Position numbers and translations under genes: made by a program. From Hymenolepis diminuta (lineage: Eukaryota; Platyhelminthes; Cestoda; Cyclophyllidea; Hymenolepididae), in the NCBI GenBank assembly GCA_900708905.1, contig CAADRB010000004.1, positions 940,928-1,004,927 of the forward strand: a stretch of 64,000 bases of DNA. The letters are read 5' to 3'. This document shows, piece after piece, positions 48,476 through 62,122 of this stretch. Each line of letters starts with the position of its first letter. Position 1 is the stretch's first letter. Under the pieces are notes generated by a model. It saw only the letters and a program-made list of their open reading frames with translations. It made no database searches and had not been told where the DNA came from.

Positions 48476-51400
48476 GTATAGTACATATTACAAATATAAT
48501 CATACGTTCAGTTTGGACAAAAATCTCAGTTATGACTAAAATTGAGTGTATAAAAATTTTAAATTTTGTATTTATTCTCAACCTTACGCTTTATCGTTTT
48601 TTTATGTCGCTCTAGAATATTTAAAATAATATATCGGGCCAGTATTAAAGTCCACTTTCTTTTAAATCTCCCTCGAGGTTTCAATCGATTAAATTCAAAT
48701 GATGCTCAGTTTATTAATTTCTTTTTATAAACTGAGTAAGGTTGATTAATTTAAAATTCATTGTATTGAAAATTTTAGTAGCATATTTACACTGAAAATC
48801 TCTTTTCTTCAATAATGACAACATTAAAAAAATTTTTTACTGCATACCCTGTATCAAGAGACTTAGAGGACCAAAATAGTGTGTAAAGAACGGGTCGTAA
48901 GTAGTGTTTTCTTTTCGATCAAGATTCATTTACATGCCTGTTTTCCGTGCCAGATAATCAATATCAGTTTAGTTTCTGTAAATAGTGATATTTTATATAG
49001 AAAGCAATGAAAGATTAAATGTTTTTGAGTTATTTCTCCATACTGATAATCTACGCCTATCTTCACGCATTATACCGTCAAAACCGTTGGTAATTTTTAT
49101 TATCGAACATAATTACTTCCAATCCAGAATTTCATGCAGAGTTTCACTTATTCGTGAACCATCTCGTACGATTATTTGTACACCTGTCACTTGTCACTAA
49201 ATCGCTATACCGAATAAGGAGGCACCATCGCTTGAGTTTCCACTTGTTCCTCTCTTCTAGACTCTGTCCCTCGCAATGGCAGGTCCATTGCTAGCTCTAA
49301 TACTTAACTTGTGGAATAAATGCAACATTGCAGAGTAATTGAAGAAAAGATAATAGGGGGGTGACTTCATATTCCCCGTTGAAAACAGCATTGTAACAAC
49401 AGCCTAAGGGACCTTAGTGATTATCATCCTGAAAATATAATGGTATTAACCTAAAATAAAGAATAAACACGTAATTTAAAATTAAACACAAGTTGAAAAA
49501 AATTTAAATGAAATTTGCTTCATAGTGTCTGAAATTCCATGGCTTTTAACAAAAGACAAGGAAATCGAATTCCCTAGAAAATAAAATATATTACTGAAAT
49601 TCGATTGAATGCCACTTCCACTAATTTCTGACTTTTTGAAGAAATCATCAGATTTCATAAATCATTTTTTCCCTGATCTTGGTGAAGGTTGAATGTTAAT
49701 TATTCTTAATATTTCCTTTTTGGCATTGTCAATGATTTGTTCCCATTTAAGGAAGTTAGTAATCACCTTTAACAGAACACTCACTCACAGGCTTACATTT
49801 GTCAACGCATCATCATAAGAGCTCTATGAAATATGAAACAGTGTAGATTTATATAAGAAAATAATAATTAAAAATATTTTTTGTAAATAATTCAAATATT
49901 GAAAACTAATGTGAGAAGCAACTGATTGTTCTTGAATACAAGGGAAAAATAAGTGTTACTGATTTGTGAGACCGACTATTCTAGTTTATTAACTTCGATT
50001 TAATCAGCTGAAAATAGGTGACCTTCAAAAAATTTGAAAAAGATTTTTTCTGTTGAATTGACTACTCAATTTATTCATCTAATCACCAAGAATTGAACAT
50101 CGCGGACAAGAAATCACATCTGAACATCAAAACTTGGTGACTGAAATTGAGTGAATTTAACCTCTTAATTAGGAAATCGACAAACAAATTTAATAAAATT
50201 TGTCTAAACTTGAATTCACCAAAAGTTAAAATTTAATTTTGCAAAATGGATTTTGCCGTTTATGAAGTAGTCGACCATTCAATGTGTTTAGCTTTCAAAT
50301 AAACCAACACTTTTGTTATTCTACATCCTTGCATACTTCCGTTCACCTACTTCGTTTAATCTTGGACCATTTGATCAGTTTGCAAGTTTGGATGCTGTAC
50401 CATGATTATATGGAGACTTCGGGAAAATTTACATTTTTTCGGTATTTTACCTCTTTTGTTCAAATTTTATCTTTTAAATACACATACATTTCTAACTGTC
50501 AGTTTAACTACTGTACACTAACTTTTATTGGTGCATTTTAAATCAGCAATGTCTTAATTTTGAAAATTTTGTTAAATCGACCTCTTTGTTTAAACAGTAA
50601 TTTAAGTAAGTCATTAAGATCCCAACTTTGAAGTAATGTAGTTTTTAACGGATTTTTTGCTCTACGATCAAAGGAAGGATTGGAACAGATTTTTGATCAA
50701 ATCCCTTTCATATAATCTTTCCAGTTGAACACGATATAGTTACCTTCGTAGCATCCTTTTAACTTTCTCATGCTTTCATATGCTAGGACGCTCAGAATTA
50801 TTCTTTTGGTAGTCGTTCCATTTGTCATAAGATAATGTCGTTGCTTCGGGCATCAAAATGGATAACTATTCATAACCTCTAAAATTATAAATGACGCATT
50901 TAAATTGTTGTGCTTCTATCGTAGATCCTTCGTACTTCATATTCATTCTAATCTCTATTAAGATTTGCTTTTTTGAGTTCATTTGCTCATCAAGTTCAAC
51001 AATTTTACTATCATGCTATGTTACAACCTTTTGGACGGACAATAATTTATATATTTTCAGTTTAAGATATCACATTACCACCATCCCAAATTTAGTATAC
51101 TATTTCAGAGATCATGTGTTCGATACCCATCAGTACATATCTTTTATGGCCAACCACATAGATTAAGCCCAGCTAATAAACGGGGTGGCAGTTTCTTGCC
51201 AATGAGGTTCCATGATACTACGCTTACACATAAAATCTAGATTTTAAAGCCTTCTGAAAAGAATTTTAGAGTTATTGTATTTTGAATATGACACTATTAC
51301 ACCTATTATTGGCATTCATACGTAACTTCTCATCGCGTCACACTACTACTATTTTAATCTCCGTGTATACTGACTTACATTGAAGAAATATGGAGCAAAA

Positions 51401-52358
51401 TTTTACTACTTTATTTCAGTTTTATATTGTAGGTCATATTTAAACTATTGCTGACTTGCTGTTTACAATTCCGTGACTTCCGCCCTGGCTTATTTGGTCT
51501 AGACATGCAGAAACACTTTTCAAAGGACAAAATACTCAATTCACTTACTAGTCATTCGGCTTAAGTAATATATAGTTTTCCACATTAAGCATATTCCCTA
51601 TCAAAATAAACTCTTCTGTCTTATTGTCCACGTCCATTCTATAATTGAAATTTTATAACCCTATTGCCTACCTGAACTTATTTGTTATCTTAAATTTCCT
51701 CTCTGACTCTCCTAGTAGCCATTTTTCTATAATACGACATTTTCCTCACCATTTTACATATTATCCCTCGACTTTCAAGCCTGCTTCTTTTTTTCATTTA
51801 TTACACACGCCCTAAACTTTCAACGTAGACTTTCCGCGACTACTTAATAATTTTTTATGTGCACTAGTAACGCGTTCGATACCTTTTCACTATTATTTCC
51901 TAATAAACCTATTTTATTATTTATTTTTATTCTCTTTTGACTAATTTTATAAAACTATAAAGGCCATTAGCTCTGCGTGTTTCCTCCGTTCAACGCCGAT
52001 ACTTTATTGGCCGCAGCCTTCTTTGGGTAATAGTTGCAGGTGCAAATCTTAAAAGTGTATCTTTTCGAAGGATTAAGAATTCGTGTACTTTCAGATCATC
52101 AGATCTAACATCCTAAATAATAAATATCAATCAAATTTTTGTCCTTTTCGAGACTAAGACGAAATCATCAGCCAATCAGAAACAATTATATTACGTTAGG
52201 TAGCGAATTTTTCTTTGATTGTTGATGAAAGGATGATAGTAATGGAAGTTGTTGGATGAATCCCTCTTCTGAAATATTTTATCTTACAGCTCTCCTAATT
52301 ATCGCCAAACTTGATTATCTGTCCTCACAAGTTATCTCTGTAAACCTTTAACCATTCC
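48476..52358. other. Intergenic, no recognised gene
   Basis: Between the two LTR-like relics. Short open frames (48985-49200, 50284-50541, 50891-51166) look AT-driven and lack splice support. A T-arm-like motif (GTGTTCGATACCCATCAGTA, about 51117-51136) faintly resembles the SINE relic of 37.8 kb. Confidence 0.4.
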
Positions 52359-52387
52359 TGTGACCCGAGCACTCCCTAAACAAACAT

Positions 52388-52395
52388 NNNNNNNN
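52388..52395. other. Assembly gap of 8 N
   Basis: Eight undetermined bases immediately to the left of the better-preserved LTR-like copy, consistent with assembly difficulty at a repeated element. Confidence 0.99.
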
Positions 52396-52665
52396 CTCAG
52401 CTGGCCTATGTCTCATCGACCCGGAAAAGGTAAACATACCTCGGCAGACACTGCTTAGTCAACACCCAAAGTGTCGACTATAAATAGCCTCCCATAAAAC
52501 ACACATACGAACAGGGTGGACCCCAGCTCGCTAGGCTCATCTCTCGTCGTTCAATCCTCCAGTTCCCTAATTTCCCTTGAGATTCTGTACTGAGCTTACT
52601 CAATATAACCTGACAAACGCATTCCTCGGGGTTCCTTTTCTTTCATTTACTGGTGGCCCGCAACA
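52396..52665 (+). mobile_element. LTR-like element B with TATA box and possible primer-binding site
   Basis: Contains TATAAATA at 52479-52486, the conserved body shared with copy A (CCCCAGCTCGCTAGGCTCAT and TTTCCCTTGAGATTCTGTAC), and, at 52651, TGGTGGCCCGCAAC, which begins with the TGG expected of a tRNA 3'-CCA primer site. This arrangement suggests a 5' LTR followed by the start of an internal region. No gag or pol frame follows within several kb, so it may be a solo or non-autonomous element. Tapeworms carry abundant terminal-repeat retrotransposons in miniature (TRIMs), a plausible but unproven identity. The left end is obscured by the gap; TGTGACCC at 52359 is a possible 5' terminus. Confidence 0.5.
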
Positions 52666-52886
52666 AAGTTAACCTCGAAAAAAGTGTTTGTGAAGTAGAT
52701 AAATCTGAATTTTATCAAATTATACTGTTAAGTCTTACAAAGTACTCAATAGTTACATATTGAAATCTAAAAGTATAGTATCAACGCTATCTTCTTTACT
52801 GACAAAAGTATAAAATTAAACTTTAACTTTTGAGCACAAAGTTAATAAAATGATTCGATTCTGTTTTTCTCTTTTTTTCAAGAGTC

Positions 52887-52929
52887 CTTATTTAATTAAT
52901 TTAATTAATCATTTAATTAATTAAATAAG
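52887..52929. repeat. Perfect AT-rich inverted repeat
   Basis: CTTATTTAATTAAT at 52887-52900 and its exact reverse complement at 52916-52929, separated by 15 bases that are themselves TTAAT-rich. It could extrude as a cruciform; no function is implied. Confidence 0.7.
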
Positions 52930-55900
52930 TACAAGTGTAAAAAAGTACTTTTGTTCTCCACATTATCATTTTAAACAACAAAGTGGGCGTATAGTTTTTG
53001 TGAATAATTTAATGCAAATATTAACTTGCCTTCCAAGAGTAAATTAAGGTGAACAATTGATGAATTGACATATTTTCTTTTAAATATTTTTAAAAAGAAC
53101 TAAATGGATTTTACAGATTTCAGTAATTGTTTGAAAAAATCGCATTTTAATATCAAAGTGGAGCCAAAATAAGTTAATCAACTTTAATCGGAATTGAATT
53201 TAATCAGTGAATCAAGTCAATAACGTTTAATTTATTGAGAGATAAGAAATTCTGCAAATACAAGAAATCTTTTTACTCGGGACGATTTATTTAAAATAAT
53301 GAATAAATGTTGGACCAAGAAGTTTTTTATCATTATAATAAAAAAATCGGATATTTTTATTCAATATATAAAATTTCTATGCCTTGAAGTATACTGCGGT
53401 ACCCACGAGATAAATTAAACACACAGACTAGTGGAATAGCAGTAGAGATATTGGGGATAGGAAATTGGAATGGGGACAATAATGCTGTCGGGAGAAATGA
53501 ATTTAAGTGAGTGTCACCCTCACACTTCACACTTCAACTCACTTCACACAGGCATTCGTGAACGACATGAAGTTCCTAGTACAGGGGGTGGAATGAAGTC
53601 GCTGTGACCGGTAGGAAATAGTAAACGCGAAAATGTAATTGAGTAAGTGTTAATAATGGCATAATGATAAGGTGAAATTTCATTTGATGGAATAAACGTC
53701 ACAATGAGGTGTATGGCTCATCAAATCAACCTGACGGGGTGTATCCCGAATTTGATATTACCATACATATGAGATAAATGACAACATATGATTAAGTCAG
53801 CAATAAATTAATGCTTCAAATTACCAAAAGTTAATTGGAGAAAGACAGGGATTTCCTTGTTTTAGGCTGGACATTACATTACGAAAAAATAAAATCCAAC
53901 CCCGTCCGAATACAATAGTTGAGAAACAGTAGTCGATGATGCTAATGGTTATATGAAAAAAACGGTTTTTTAATATTTAAATGATTTGCAGCAAATTTGC
54001 ATTCATAAGTTCAAAAATCACACATATTCTCCATGAAATTTAGTGGAATTTAAAATTCAGACCGTCAAAATATCGTGCTTAAATTCCATTAATTCGAGAA
54101 TAGTAATTATGCGGCCCCCAGACATCATTAAAAATATTTGAAGGAAATAAACGCGGACTAATTTTAACTTGTCTTTTTTAAAAAGGATCTCTCCAACTTT
54201 CTAAAAGGTGCAAAAATCTAACAGCGCGCTATTTTGTCAGTTTTATTCAGAGTATCCGGAAAGCATGAACTTATGTGCATTTGGCTTCACTGACAGCAAT
54301 ATCCGACTTGAGATCGTTTGATCATCGACGTGTACTTTTTATGATTTCTCAATAAATCTTGAATATTATATTAACAAATTTAGTTAAATCAGTTATTAAA
54401 GTTCAATCATTGCTTAAAATACATTTTGATAGCTATTTTCCTAATTTTATATCCGGTTTAGTTAAAACAAAATCAGTGATATTAATAGTGAATGAGATTA
54501 ATTTTAGTATTTCAAAGAATACGATTAGGAAACATTTAATAAATTTTCGAAGTTGGGAGTTATAATATCTCTTGATTCAGGTAGCCCGATACAACTTACA
54601 ATATATATATATATGTATTAAATTGTTATTTTTGTATGTAAATATGAATTGTGGTAAGACCAGCTATATTTAAAGTGCCTTCACTGACTCCTTTGTTCCT
54701 TTATGACTGCAAGAAACGCAGATGAATCAAGGTAGAATCATCAATTCTTTGATAAAAATTGTGAATAGGCTCTAAATATCATAGATTTGAGCTTATTCAG
54801 CGTGTGAAAATTGAAAAACAGTGTTATGTCTCATATTAGAAAGTGGATTATTCAATGCTTTCAGAATTCAACTAAGGCAGGATTCAACATTTAAATTTTA
54901 ATATATACCCTGTCTTTTCTCCCGCTTCATCCTTCTCATGATATTTCTTTTGCTCAGAAGCTATCCCATAATAAAAACATGTAGGCTCTTTGCATTAGCG
55001 TTGAGTTATTAAATGAGCCATTTAAAAATTGCTTCAAACCGATCATGCGTCAATCGCAGGAGAATTCACAGAATATAATCATGTTGAGCTAAAATCAGTC
55101 CACTAAATGCATAGCAATGATGGGCATCCCAGATCAAGTAAGAAATATCTCCTCATTCTTGCTCACTGATTGAGGCAAAAATGTACTATTCTTAAGCAGT
55201 CGTTTTGAGGCTGAATCTAGCTGTAGGTCTGTGTACATTTTCCTTCTTACTATTGTCTAGAGCAATAAAAAACGGCAACATCATGAAATAGTATTTGAAT
55301 ACGCAAAATCATTAATAGTTCATCATGGATTAAAATGAAAATCGAAAAGGAGTAAACAGAGCAAGGATCTCACTTTATTTAAACCATGAAAGCATTGAAC
55401 TTTCCACTATCTTTTAACATTATAGTTCATTTTATAATATTCTAATGTTTATGCTTATTTTTTGAAATTTAATTAATGACGTTTCTGGGCAACTTCACGT
55501 TCAAGATAAAGGGATCTTGTTGATTACATCACCCGATAAAAGTGCTAACTATGCCAATTTGTACTTTTTTATAACTATGAACAAAAGGACAGAGTAGCAA
55601 GGAGATTCAAACAAAATACAGCCCACTGGATTTTTTGAAGGTGAACTCTTATAAAAATAGGAGTGAATTAATATGTTCTTTTTTCTATCATCCTATTCAA
55701 TTATTTTTGCGAAAGCATTTAACTCAATTAATATCCGCTTCTTCTCATTAATAACTAGATTTATTCAGTTTCCCCATTTTTTTGGTAAATCACGAAGGTA
55801 ATGTTTGTAGCAACTGACACGGATAACTTTAGCTAATAGGGAGGTCTACTTTATTATGTTGCTTGTCGAAATACCTAAAGTGGTGTTACTAAAACCCAGG

Positions 55901-58900
55901 ATATCTGTCGTATCACAATGCCCAGCAGATCCCAAAGACACGAAGAAAGAGCGCCACAGGACACAATTATGGCTTTCTATTAATAGCTGGAATATTCAAA
56001 ATTTTATATCCTAAACTGTGAAGCATGGGATGTAAAAACCCCCGTACTGGAACAGCTAAATTTTCGGCCTCAGTTTATTCTAATTTCGAATAGGTCTTAT
56101 TGATATTTATTATACTATGAAGTAAGATATTTTCAAAATAATAAATGTGGTCAACCTAGATAGAGGTTGTCCGATGAGTCCAATATTAACAAGAAAAATT
56201 TATAAATTTGAAGATAGGTGTTTACCGGTTAAGTGATTAAAATTAACTGGTAGGAATGAACCTAAAGAACGGTAGATTCTGAAAGACTGCCATTATTTAC
56301 CAATGGTTTTATGTTAATGCAATCCTCCATACAAATAAATTACCACGAATATGAAATTTCTTGCCCAATTTTTTATATGAGGCGTAGATAGGATGACTTA
56401 AAAGTTCCTCAGTATTCCTCATTTTGTTTTAATTTCATTTCTTTATCTATGTTATCTATTATCATGATTTGCCTATCGACTTTTATCAATTTCGCGGCTT
56501 CATTCAAAGAGTTGTATGGTCGGTCCTTCCCCTTTTAAGCGCTCCATCGATTTGCAAGCTTTGATCCTCTACTGAATCTGATCTTGCTGGCTACATGTTG
56601 GTACCGTCACTCTGATCTTCTCTAATAGTGTAGGCAGTAATCGTTCTTGTTCGATTTTGCCCTTTAGTTGCTGATTCCTCTTTTTAGGAGAGAGCACAAG
56701 TTTGATTAGTTTCCTTCATTTTACACTGGCATCTTTTAACCCAAGCCTTTCTTGTTCTACCTTCTTAAACTACCCTCAAGGGATATTCATTCACTCAGAT
56801 TCACTGCACCGGTCATGAAATTTAAAATGCAAATAAGATCAAAATAATTGATCCATAGTATTTTAAAATGGGTAGGGAAAACCCTAATCGTATTATTTAA
56901 TGCTGATGAGAGCAAAAATACGTGGATTTCTATAACCCAGTTGTTTAATTTGCAAATAGACTATTTGAACATTAAATAAGTTTCCATTTATAGAGATGTA
57001 CTGAAATGCAAAATAAACTTTCATTTTTAATCATTGAATTGTACCAGAACACTCAAAATAGTGAAATAACTCCATACGTGATTAAATGGGGTCTTGAAGA
57101 CCAAAATGTAATAAAGTCAAGTTATCAATTCCCAAAATTGAGATTTGTCCAGTTTCCCATGTGAGATTTTTTCATATTGTGCTAATTCGAATTTCAATTT
57201 CACTACGCGATACCTGGGTTTCTAGGCCAATCCATTTTTGAGACATTTAAAATTTGTTGACGATTTATTTGAATGTTTTTCATGACCTTTTAAAGCATTT
57301 CTATACTCATGTAGCTAATATTATGTCTTCCGGATGTCGTAGAGTATCTACCTTTAATTTTAGCAAAAGACAGGAAGTCAGGAAAAAGACGTCTGCACAG
57401 TAAGTAAATTACTTTTTATTATGAAATAAAAACTCCACGAAACATTTAATCATATAGAAATAAATTGATGGAGTTTACATAGTCACACCTATAACTGCAT
57501 ACATAGATAAACATATGAGCACATATGAAAGGGGCACATAGGCATAGGAATCCAGAGGGGGAACTTATCGAGTAGCTGAGTATTTTAGATCAGAACCAAT
57601 TGATTCAGGACATGGCAGTTAAGAGCAGGTAGATGGGACTAGTGAAATTTTGGTGTTCACCTAATCCAAACTATAATTATAGTGAAACCAGGGTAGTATA
57701 AAATTAGCAAATTCCATTGATTTAAATTCCAATATATAAGATATTTGAAATTTGAGTAGGGATAAGGTGGTTTTCGAATAGATAGATTAAGTTAAAAATA
57801 TTTTTCATGCGATATACTTCCAATTGAGAACACTCTGGAGGAATGCTTTTTGATTTGATAATGAAATAATTTGGAATCAATGATAACCAGTAGTTTTGCC
57901 AAAGTTATGAATGCTAAAAGTATGAATACAAGCGACAAGATTTTTATGAGCTTTCGATAGAGAAAATAGTTTTACTAAACTGCTCAACTGGTGTTTAATT
58001 TTATATACACAGTTTAAAACTTTTATTACTTAACTTACTAAAAATAGAATTACTGTAAGGTCTGTGACGATAGGAGGCAAAATTTTTATAGAGTTCAGGG
58101 TCATTAATTTAATTTAATAGCATCAATATTTAGGCGTCGTTCATTAAATTGGAGGTGCTTGAAAGACTGTTTTTTCAACCTATTGCTTGTTCTTGAGTTC
58201 ACAGATAACTAATCATTTATTTAAATACGTTTAAGCAAACAGAGGATGATAAAGGCTCCATTTCTGCTAACGGCAATAGCGCCCCAAAATCAGATCAAAG
58301 AGTTAAGATTGGCCATGGTGTTATTAATGGTGGAGTTATTAAAATAATATCAGATTAACTGTTGGGTAGGAAATTGAAATTGAAATGTAAAATAAAATTT
58401 TGAAAAGCAAAAAAAATTTTATCCAATTTACTAATTTTCAGAGATATAAGCAGAAAACTGTCATTCACCTTGAACCTTTTGTTTTGGTGTTTTAACCCTG
58501 AAATGCATAACCATGGGCTTATCATTTTAGAAGTTTTACTTAATTCTGTAAAAAAACGCTGGTAGGTGGCGTAGACATTATCATTAGCCACCTAATAATG
58601 TAGACATTCCAGTAAGATTAGAAAGTGTCGATTACGTGCTTCCATAAGGTTGCAGCGTAATATAATTTGCACCGATTTGATGAAACAACTAAATTTGTCT
58701 ATTGCCATTTGCCAATACAAATTTTAAAAAAATTGTAAAATTTGAAATAGATTTTTTATATTTAAGCACGCAACAAGGCAAAACAGTGGCTTTAATCAAA
58801 TATTTATTTATCTTAAATAAACGGAATTTTGAAGGTCATTAGTAAGGGGTTTTTGGGTGAATCAGATTGGATTACATTTGAATAATTTTTATTCTTATTT

Positions 58901-59150
58901 GATTGTTGTCTGTTTTCAAAAACTACAGGTTGTGTTTTATATCTACAATAATAGAGTATTGTTGATTTACACTTGATAATTTTCTTGTGTATGAGTTATT
59001 ACATTTTATAAGAATTAATAAAGTAACTTAGGTGGGCCACGGACTTTAATAAGGTGGATTTTGTTTGATTGCTGCTGGTAAACTAGAGAGAGGCTTTAAT
59101 ATCATTCAAGAAAGGCGTTCACATTCTTTTAAGAAGAGGGATAGGTATCC
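52930..59150. other. Intergenic gene desert, no recognised gene
   Basis: AT-rich, with an (AT)7 run at 54601-54614 and a short CACTTCA-type direct repeat at about 53516-53550. The only notable open frames (54359-54565 plus, 58355-58591 minus) have biased composition and no splice support. Confidence 0.4.
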
Positions 59151-59169
59151 ATTCCTTTGCCACTGCCCC

Positions 59170-59399
59170 AACTCCCCAAATGACTTATGACCAATCAGAG
59201 GGAGCGAAGAACTGGGGAGTTCTTTAGACGTGCACAGTCTATTCATCAGTCCTTTAGTGTGCTTATACAATTTGTCAGCGGCATTTAATTCTAATTCTTC
59301 ACCTATTATCTTCCCATTTTAACACCAATATTTGGAATAAATTAATGCATTGCGTTGTTTGATTTCACTTTTGGATCTAGCTGTTTTCAATTAAAACAA
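59170..59399 (+). promoter_or_regulatory. Candidate distal promoter and first exon of the GPCR gene
   Basis: A CCAAT box (59191-59195) sits inside a 9-bp inverted repeat, AACTCCCCA (59170-59178) and TGGGGAGTT (59213-59221). About 180 bp downstream, ACAAGTAAGTG gives a strong donor at 59400, so a non-coding exon ending at 59399 is plausible. The link to the GPCR at 61.6 kb is inferred from strand and proximity only. Confidence 0.3.
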
Positions 59400-60473
59400 G
59401 TAAGTGATTATTATTTATTTATACCAATATAATGAGTGCTAATGTTATCCCACTATTGGGATCCAGAAAGTTTTTAAGTAGTTAATATGATTTTTTCTAC
59501 TATAATGAAGATAACTGTAAGAAAAATATGACTTTTGTAGCGTGTCTAAAAATTTCGTACTGCAAACGCTTTATTCTTTTTATAGTTTTAGAAATATTCT
59601 ATTTAAAAGATTTGGTTCTCCAATTTATATTGGAAAATGCTACATTTCAGGACAAATAAACAGAGCAATTCTTCTTGCTTGGAGATTATTATATTATCAG
59701 CATTTCTGATTGTTATTAATGGCTATTTTGACCTGATAAATTAAAATAAAATAATAATTTAATTTAATAAAATGAGCAAAAAATATGTGGCCATAGAGAA
59801 TTGAAATATTTTTGGAGATTTTCAGTATTTTTGCTTTAATATCTTCCTATCTGGAGGTTTTCAAATCTAGCCACCTCATTTTGCATATTTTAATGGAATA
59901 AAACACTTGAGCATTTTGGTTAATCTGCACTGTTGATTTGACTCCATTTAAAACACGGTAGAGGGTATTCGATTATGCCAGCGAAAAAATCATTTAAATT
60001 TTCAATATATGTTAATTCAATTATCTATTTTCTGATGTTACTAATCCGATCATTGAAAAATTTTTTTTCAGAAAATTTAATAATTATAAAAATTTCCTGA
60101 CCACTTATTTAAAATATTTGAAATGAATGAAATTATATGATAATATCGTTTGAATTCCGTAATTTTTCAAAGAAGATGTTAAAAGTGAAAGCATAAAGAG
60201 CATTTTTTGATTAAAATTTTATTCCATTTTTATGGTCTTAATTTATAATATTGATTTTTTAATTATAATATAATTAATAAATATCATATTATATAAAAAG
60301 ATTATCCCTATTCTTGTATTTATTTAATTAATACAAGCGCCTTCCTCATTTGACTCAACACTCGTTTCGAGCATTAGCCGCAATTGAAAGTTCCAAATAA
60401 CCTGAAAGATGATATTTCTTAAATCATTCTCTGACTGGTTTAAATCAAAGCATTTGATCATTTATACTCTGAA

Positions 60474-60550
60474 TATATAATGTGAGCATTGGTTCCGCTG
60501 CCGAACGACCGCTACATCTCAGCATTGCAGCTTTTCCATTCCTCGAAATG
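60474..60550 (+). promoter_or_regulatory. Candidate proximal promoter and non-coding exon of the GPCR
   Basis: TATATAA at 60474-60480 precedes a short, comparatively GC-rich stretch that ends CTCGAAATG at 60550, followed by donor GTAGGT. Splicing to the acceptor TTTACTTTCAG (ending at 61618) would remove 1068 bp. The ATG at the exon end would read ATG-CTG-TGA after splicing, a minimal upstream ORF. Confidence 0.4.
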
Positions 60551-61618
60551 GTAGGTTTACGATCAGAAAATTAGAAAATTTAACAAATAAATTAGTTTAT
60601 ATTAACTAGGTGTTAAAAGTACTAATGCATTTATATTGTAAAATGATCCCTTAAGTTAATTTAAAAAATTACATCTTGTTGTGTACCTAAATCCATTTCA
60701 TTTTCATTATTCGTTTCAGTTTTCCTGAGGGTAAATTATTTAATTTTCTATTAAAACTAAATTATGTACATGCTCAACGCAAAAATGAACTAATTTTTGT
60801 CTTTGCATTTTTTTAAAAACATATATAGTATAGCAATTAACTCAGGGTTCTTTAATAAGTCTTGGTTAATGAAAAAGTCTTCACCATAAAATTTAATTAT
60901 GAAAGATCCCTGTTAATAGTGATCTTAGAAAGTAGTTGCGTTCTCCTATTTGCATCGCAAAACAGTTTTAAAGGATTCATTTGAAAAACTGGTAATTTTT
61001 TGATAGTATTCCTCCGATTCAGTTAACGTAAGGTCCCTAGTTAACTTAAATCAACTGGAGAAATAATTAAAATGTATAGTAGATTTTGTAGAAATGGGAT
61101 TTCTGCAAATTTTATGTGCAATTGAGTGAGTTGTGTACATCAAGCCGACAAATCAAAAACCTTTTAATACAAATACATAAGTAATTGAATTGACCAATAG
61201 AATTAATAAAAAATTTTACAGAGATCCTAACTCATAATTCAATACCCCAATAAATAAGAATTTTACGATTTTTACAGTGCTTTTTCAATAAAGTTCCCAG
61301 TGATAAAGTAAGCACATAAACTATCAAAATATTTCATTGCGTAATTCATTGTTGAAGAAGGGGATGTCGACAAGAGAGAGCTTGTGATCTAGGGTACCAG
61401 CAACCAAGCATCAAATATATTGTAAATTCAAAGTTCAATTCACTAAAAATTTTCATTAATTTCTTGGTTCAATTTAATCTCTTTCTCAAAGAGATTCATA
61501 TTTTTATGTTAGTAATGAGAAAATGGATATTTCCATTTTAATTAACCGTTCTTACTACATTATTTTGCTTTTGCGTGCAATTTTCTCCATCATATCATCC
61601 TTCATCATTTACTTTCAG

Positions 61619-62122
61619 CTGTGACTCAAGGAAGAATGCGTGTAATCGGACGACGATATGTTTGAACTCGCAACTCAATTTGCTGGGTAAGATTTATCAA
61701 GTCTAAAATTCTTTCTCCTCGATAGATGTCATAATGGTTCTTTTGATAATCCCTCTAACGCACAGCCTTCAGAAGGCATTATTCAATTCCTTACATATAT
61801 TCACCCGGTTGTTGCGGTTATTGGTATTGTTGGTAGGTTAAACATCACTTTAATATGGTTCAATCAAATGGCAAACATCTGCTCAAATGTTTTTTTGCCT
61901 TATTTAGGAAATATTTTTGTGATGGTTCTGCTAAATGCTACCTCAAAGGAGACAGCTTGTATATTCTACTTGAGGTGTCTTGCTGTCTTTGACTGCATCT
62001 CTATTACAGCGTTCCAGTGTTCATTCTACCCTTTAATGATTCTCAAAGTTTACCTGATGTCCAAATATGGTTCTGCATTTAAAACCATTGATATTTTCTT
62101 CTCGAAACCCGGAGTTTGTCAG
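61619..62122 (+). CDS. Class A (rhodopsin-like) GPCR, N-terminal part
   Basis: A 5'UTR segment starts after the acceptor at 61618; an in-frame TAA at 61643 supports ATG 61658 as start. Three coding pieces (61658-61686, 61726-61832, 61908-62122), separated by introns of 39 and 75 bp, join in phase to 117 residues. They show an N-glycosylation sequon (N13-G-S), TM1 with the GN motif (Asn47 in VIGIVGNIFV), TM2 with Asp74 in LAVFD, and the TM3-start Cys116 in KPGVCQ. These are the signature residues N1.50, D2.50 and C3.25 of rhodopsin-class receptors. The pattern resembles peptide-receptor-like GPCRs of flatworms, but no ligand can be named. A phase-0 donor, GTTAGT, follows at 62123; TM3 to TM7 were not found by 64000, so the gene runs past the window. 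Coordinates include the 5'UTR part and both small introns. Confidence 0.85.
61687..61725 (+). other. 39-bp mini-intron in the GPCR
   Basis: GTAAGA to GATAG; removal restores the frame (GG plus A gives Gly10). Retention would give an in-frame TAA at 61688-61690, within the intron's second codon. Introns of this size are characteristic of tapeworm genomes and support the taxonomic guess. Confidence 0.8.
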
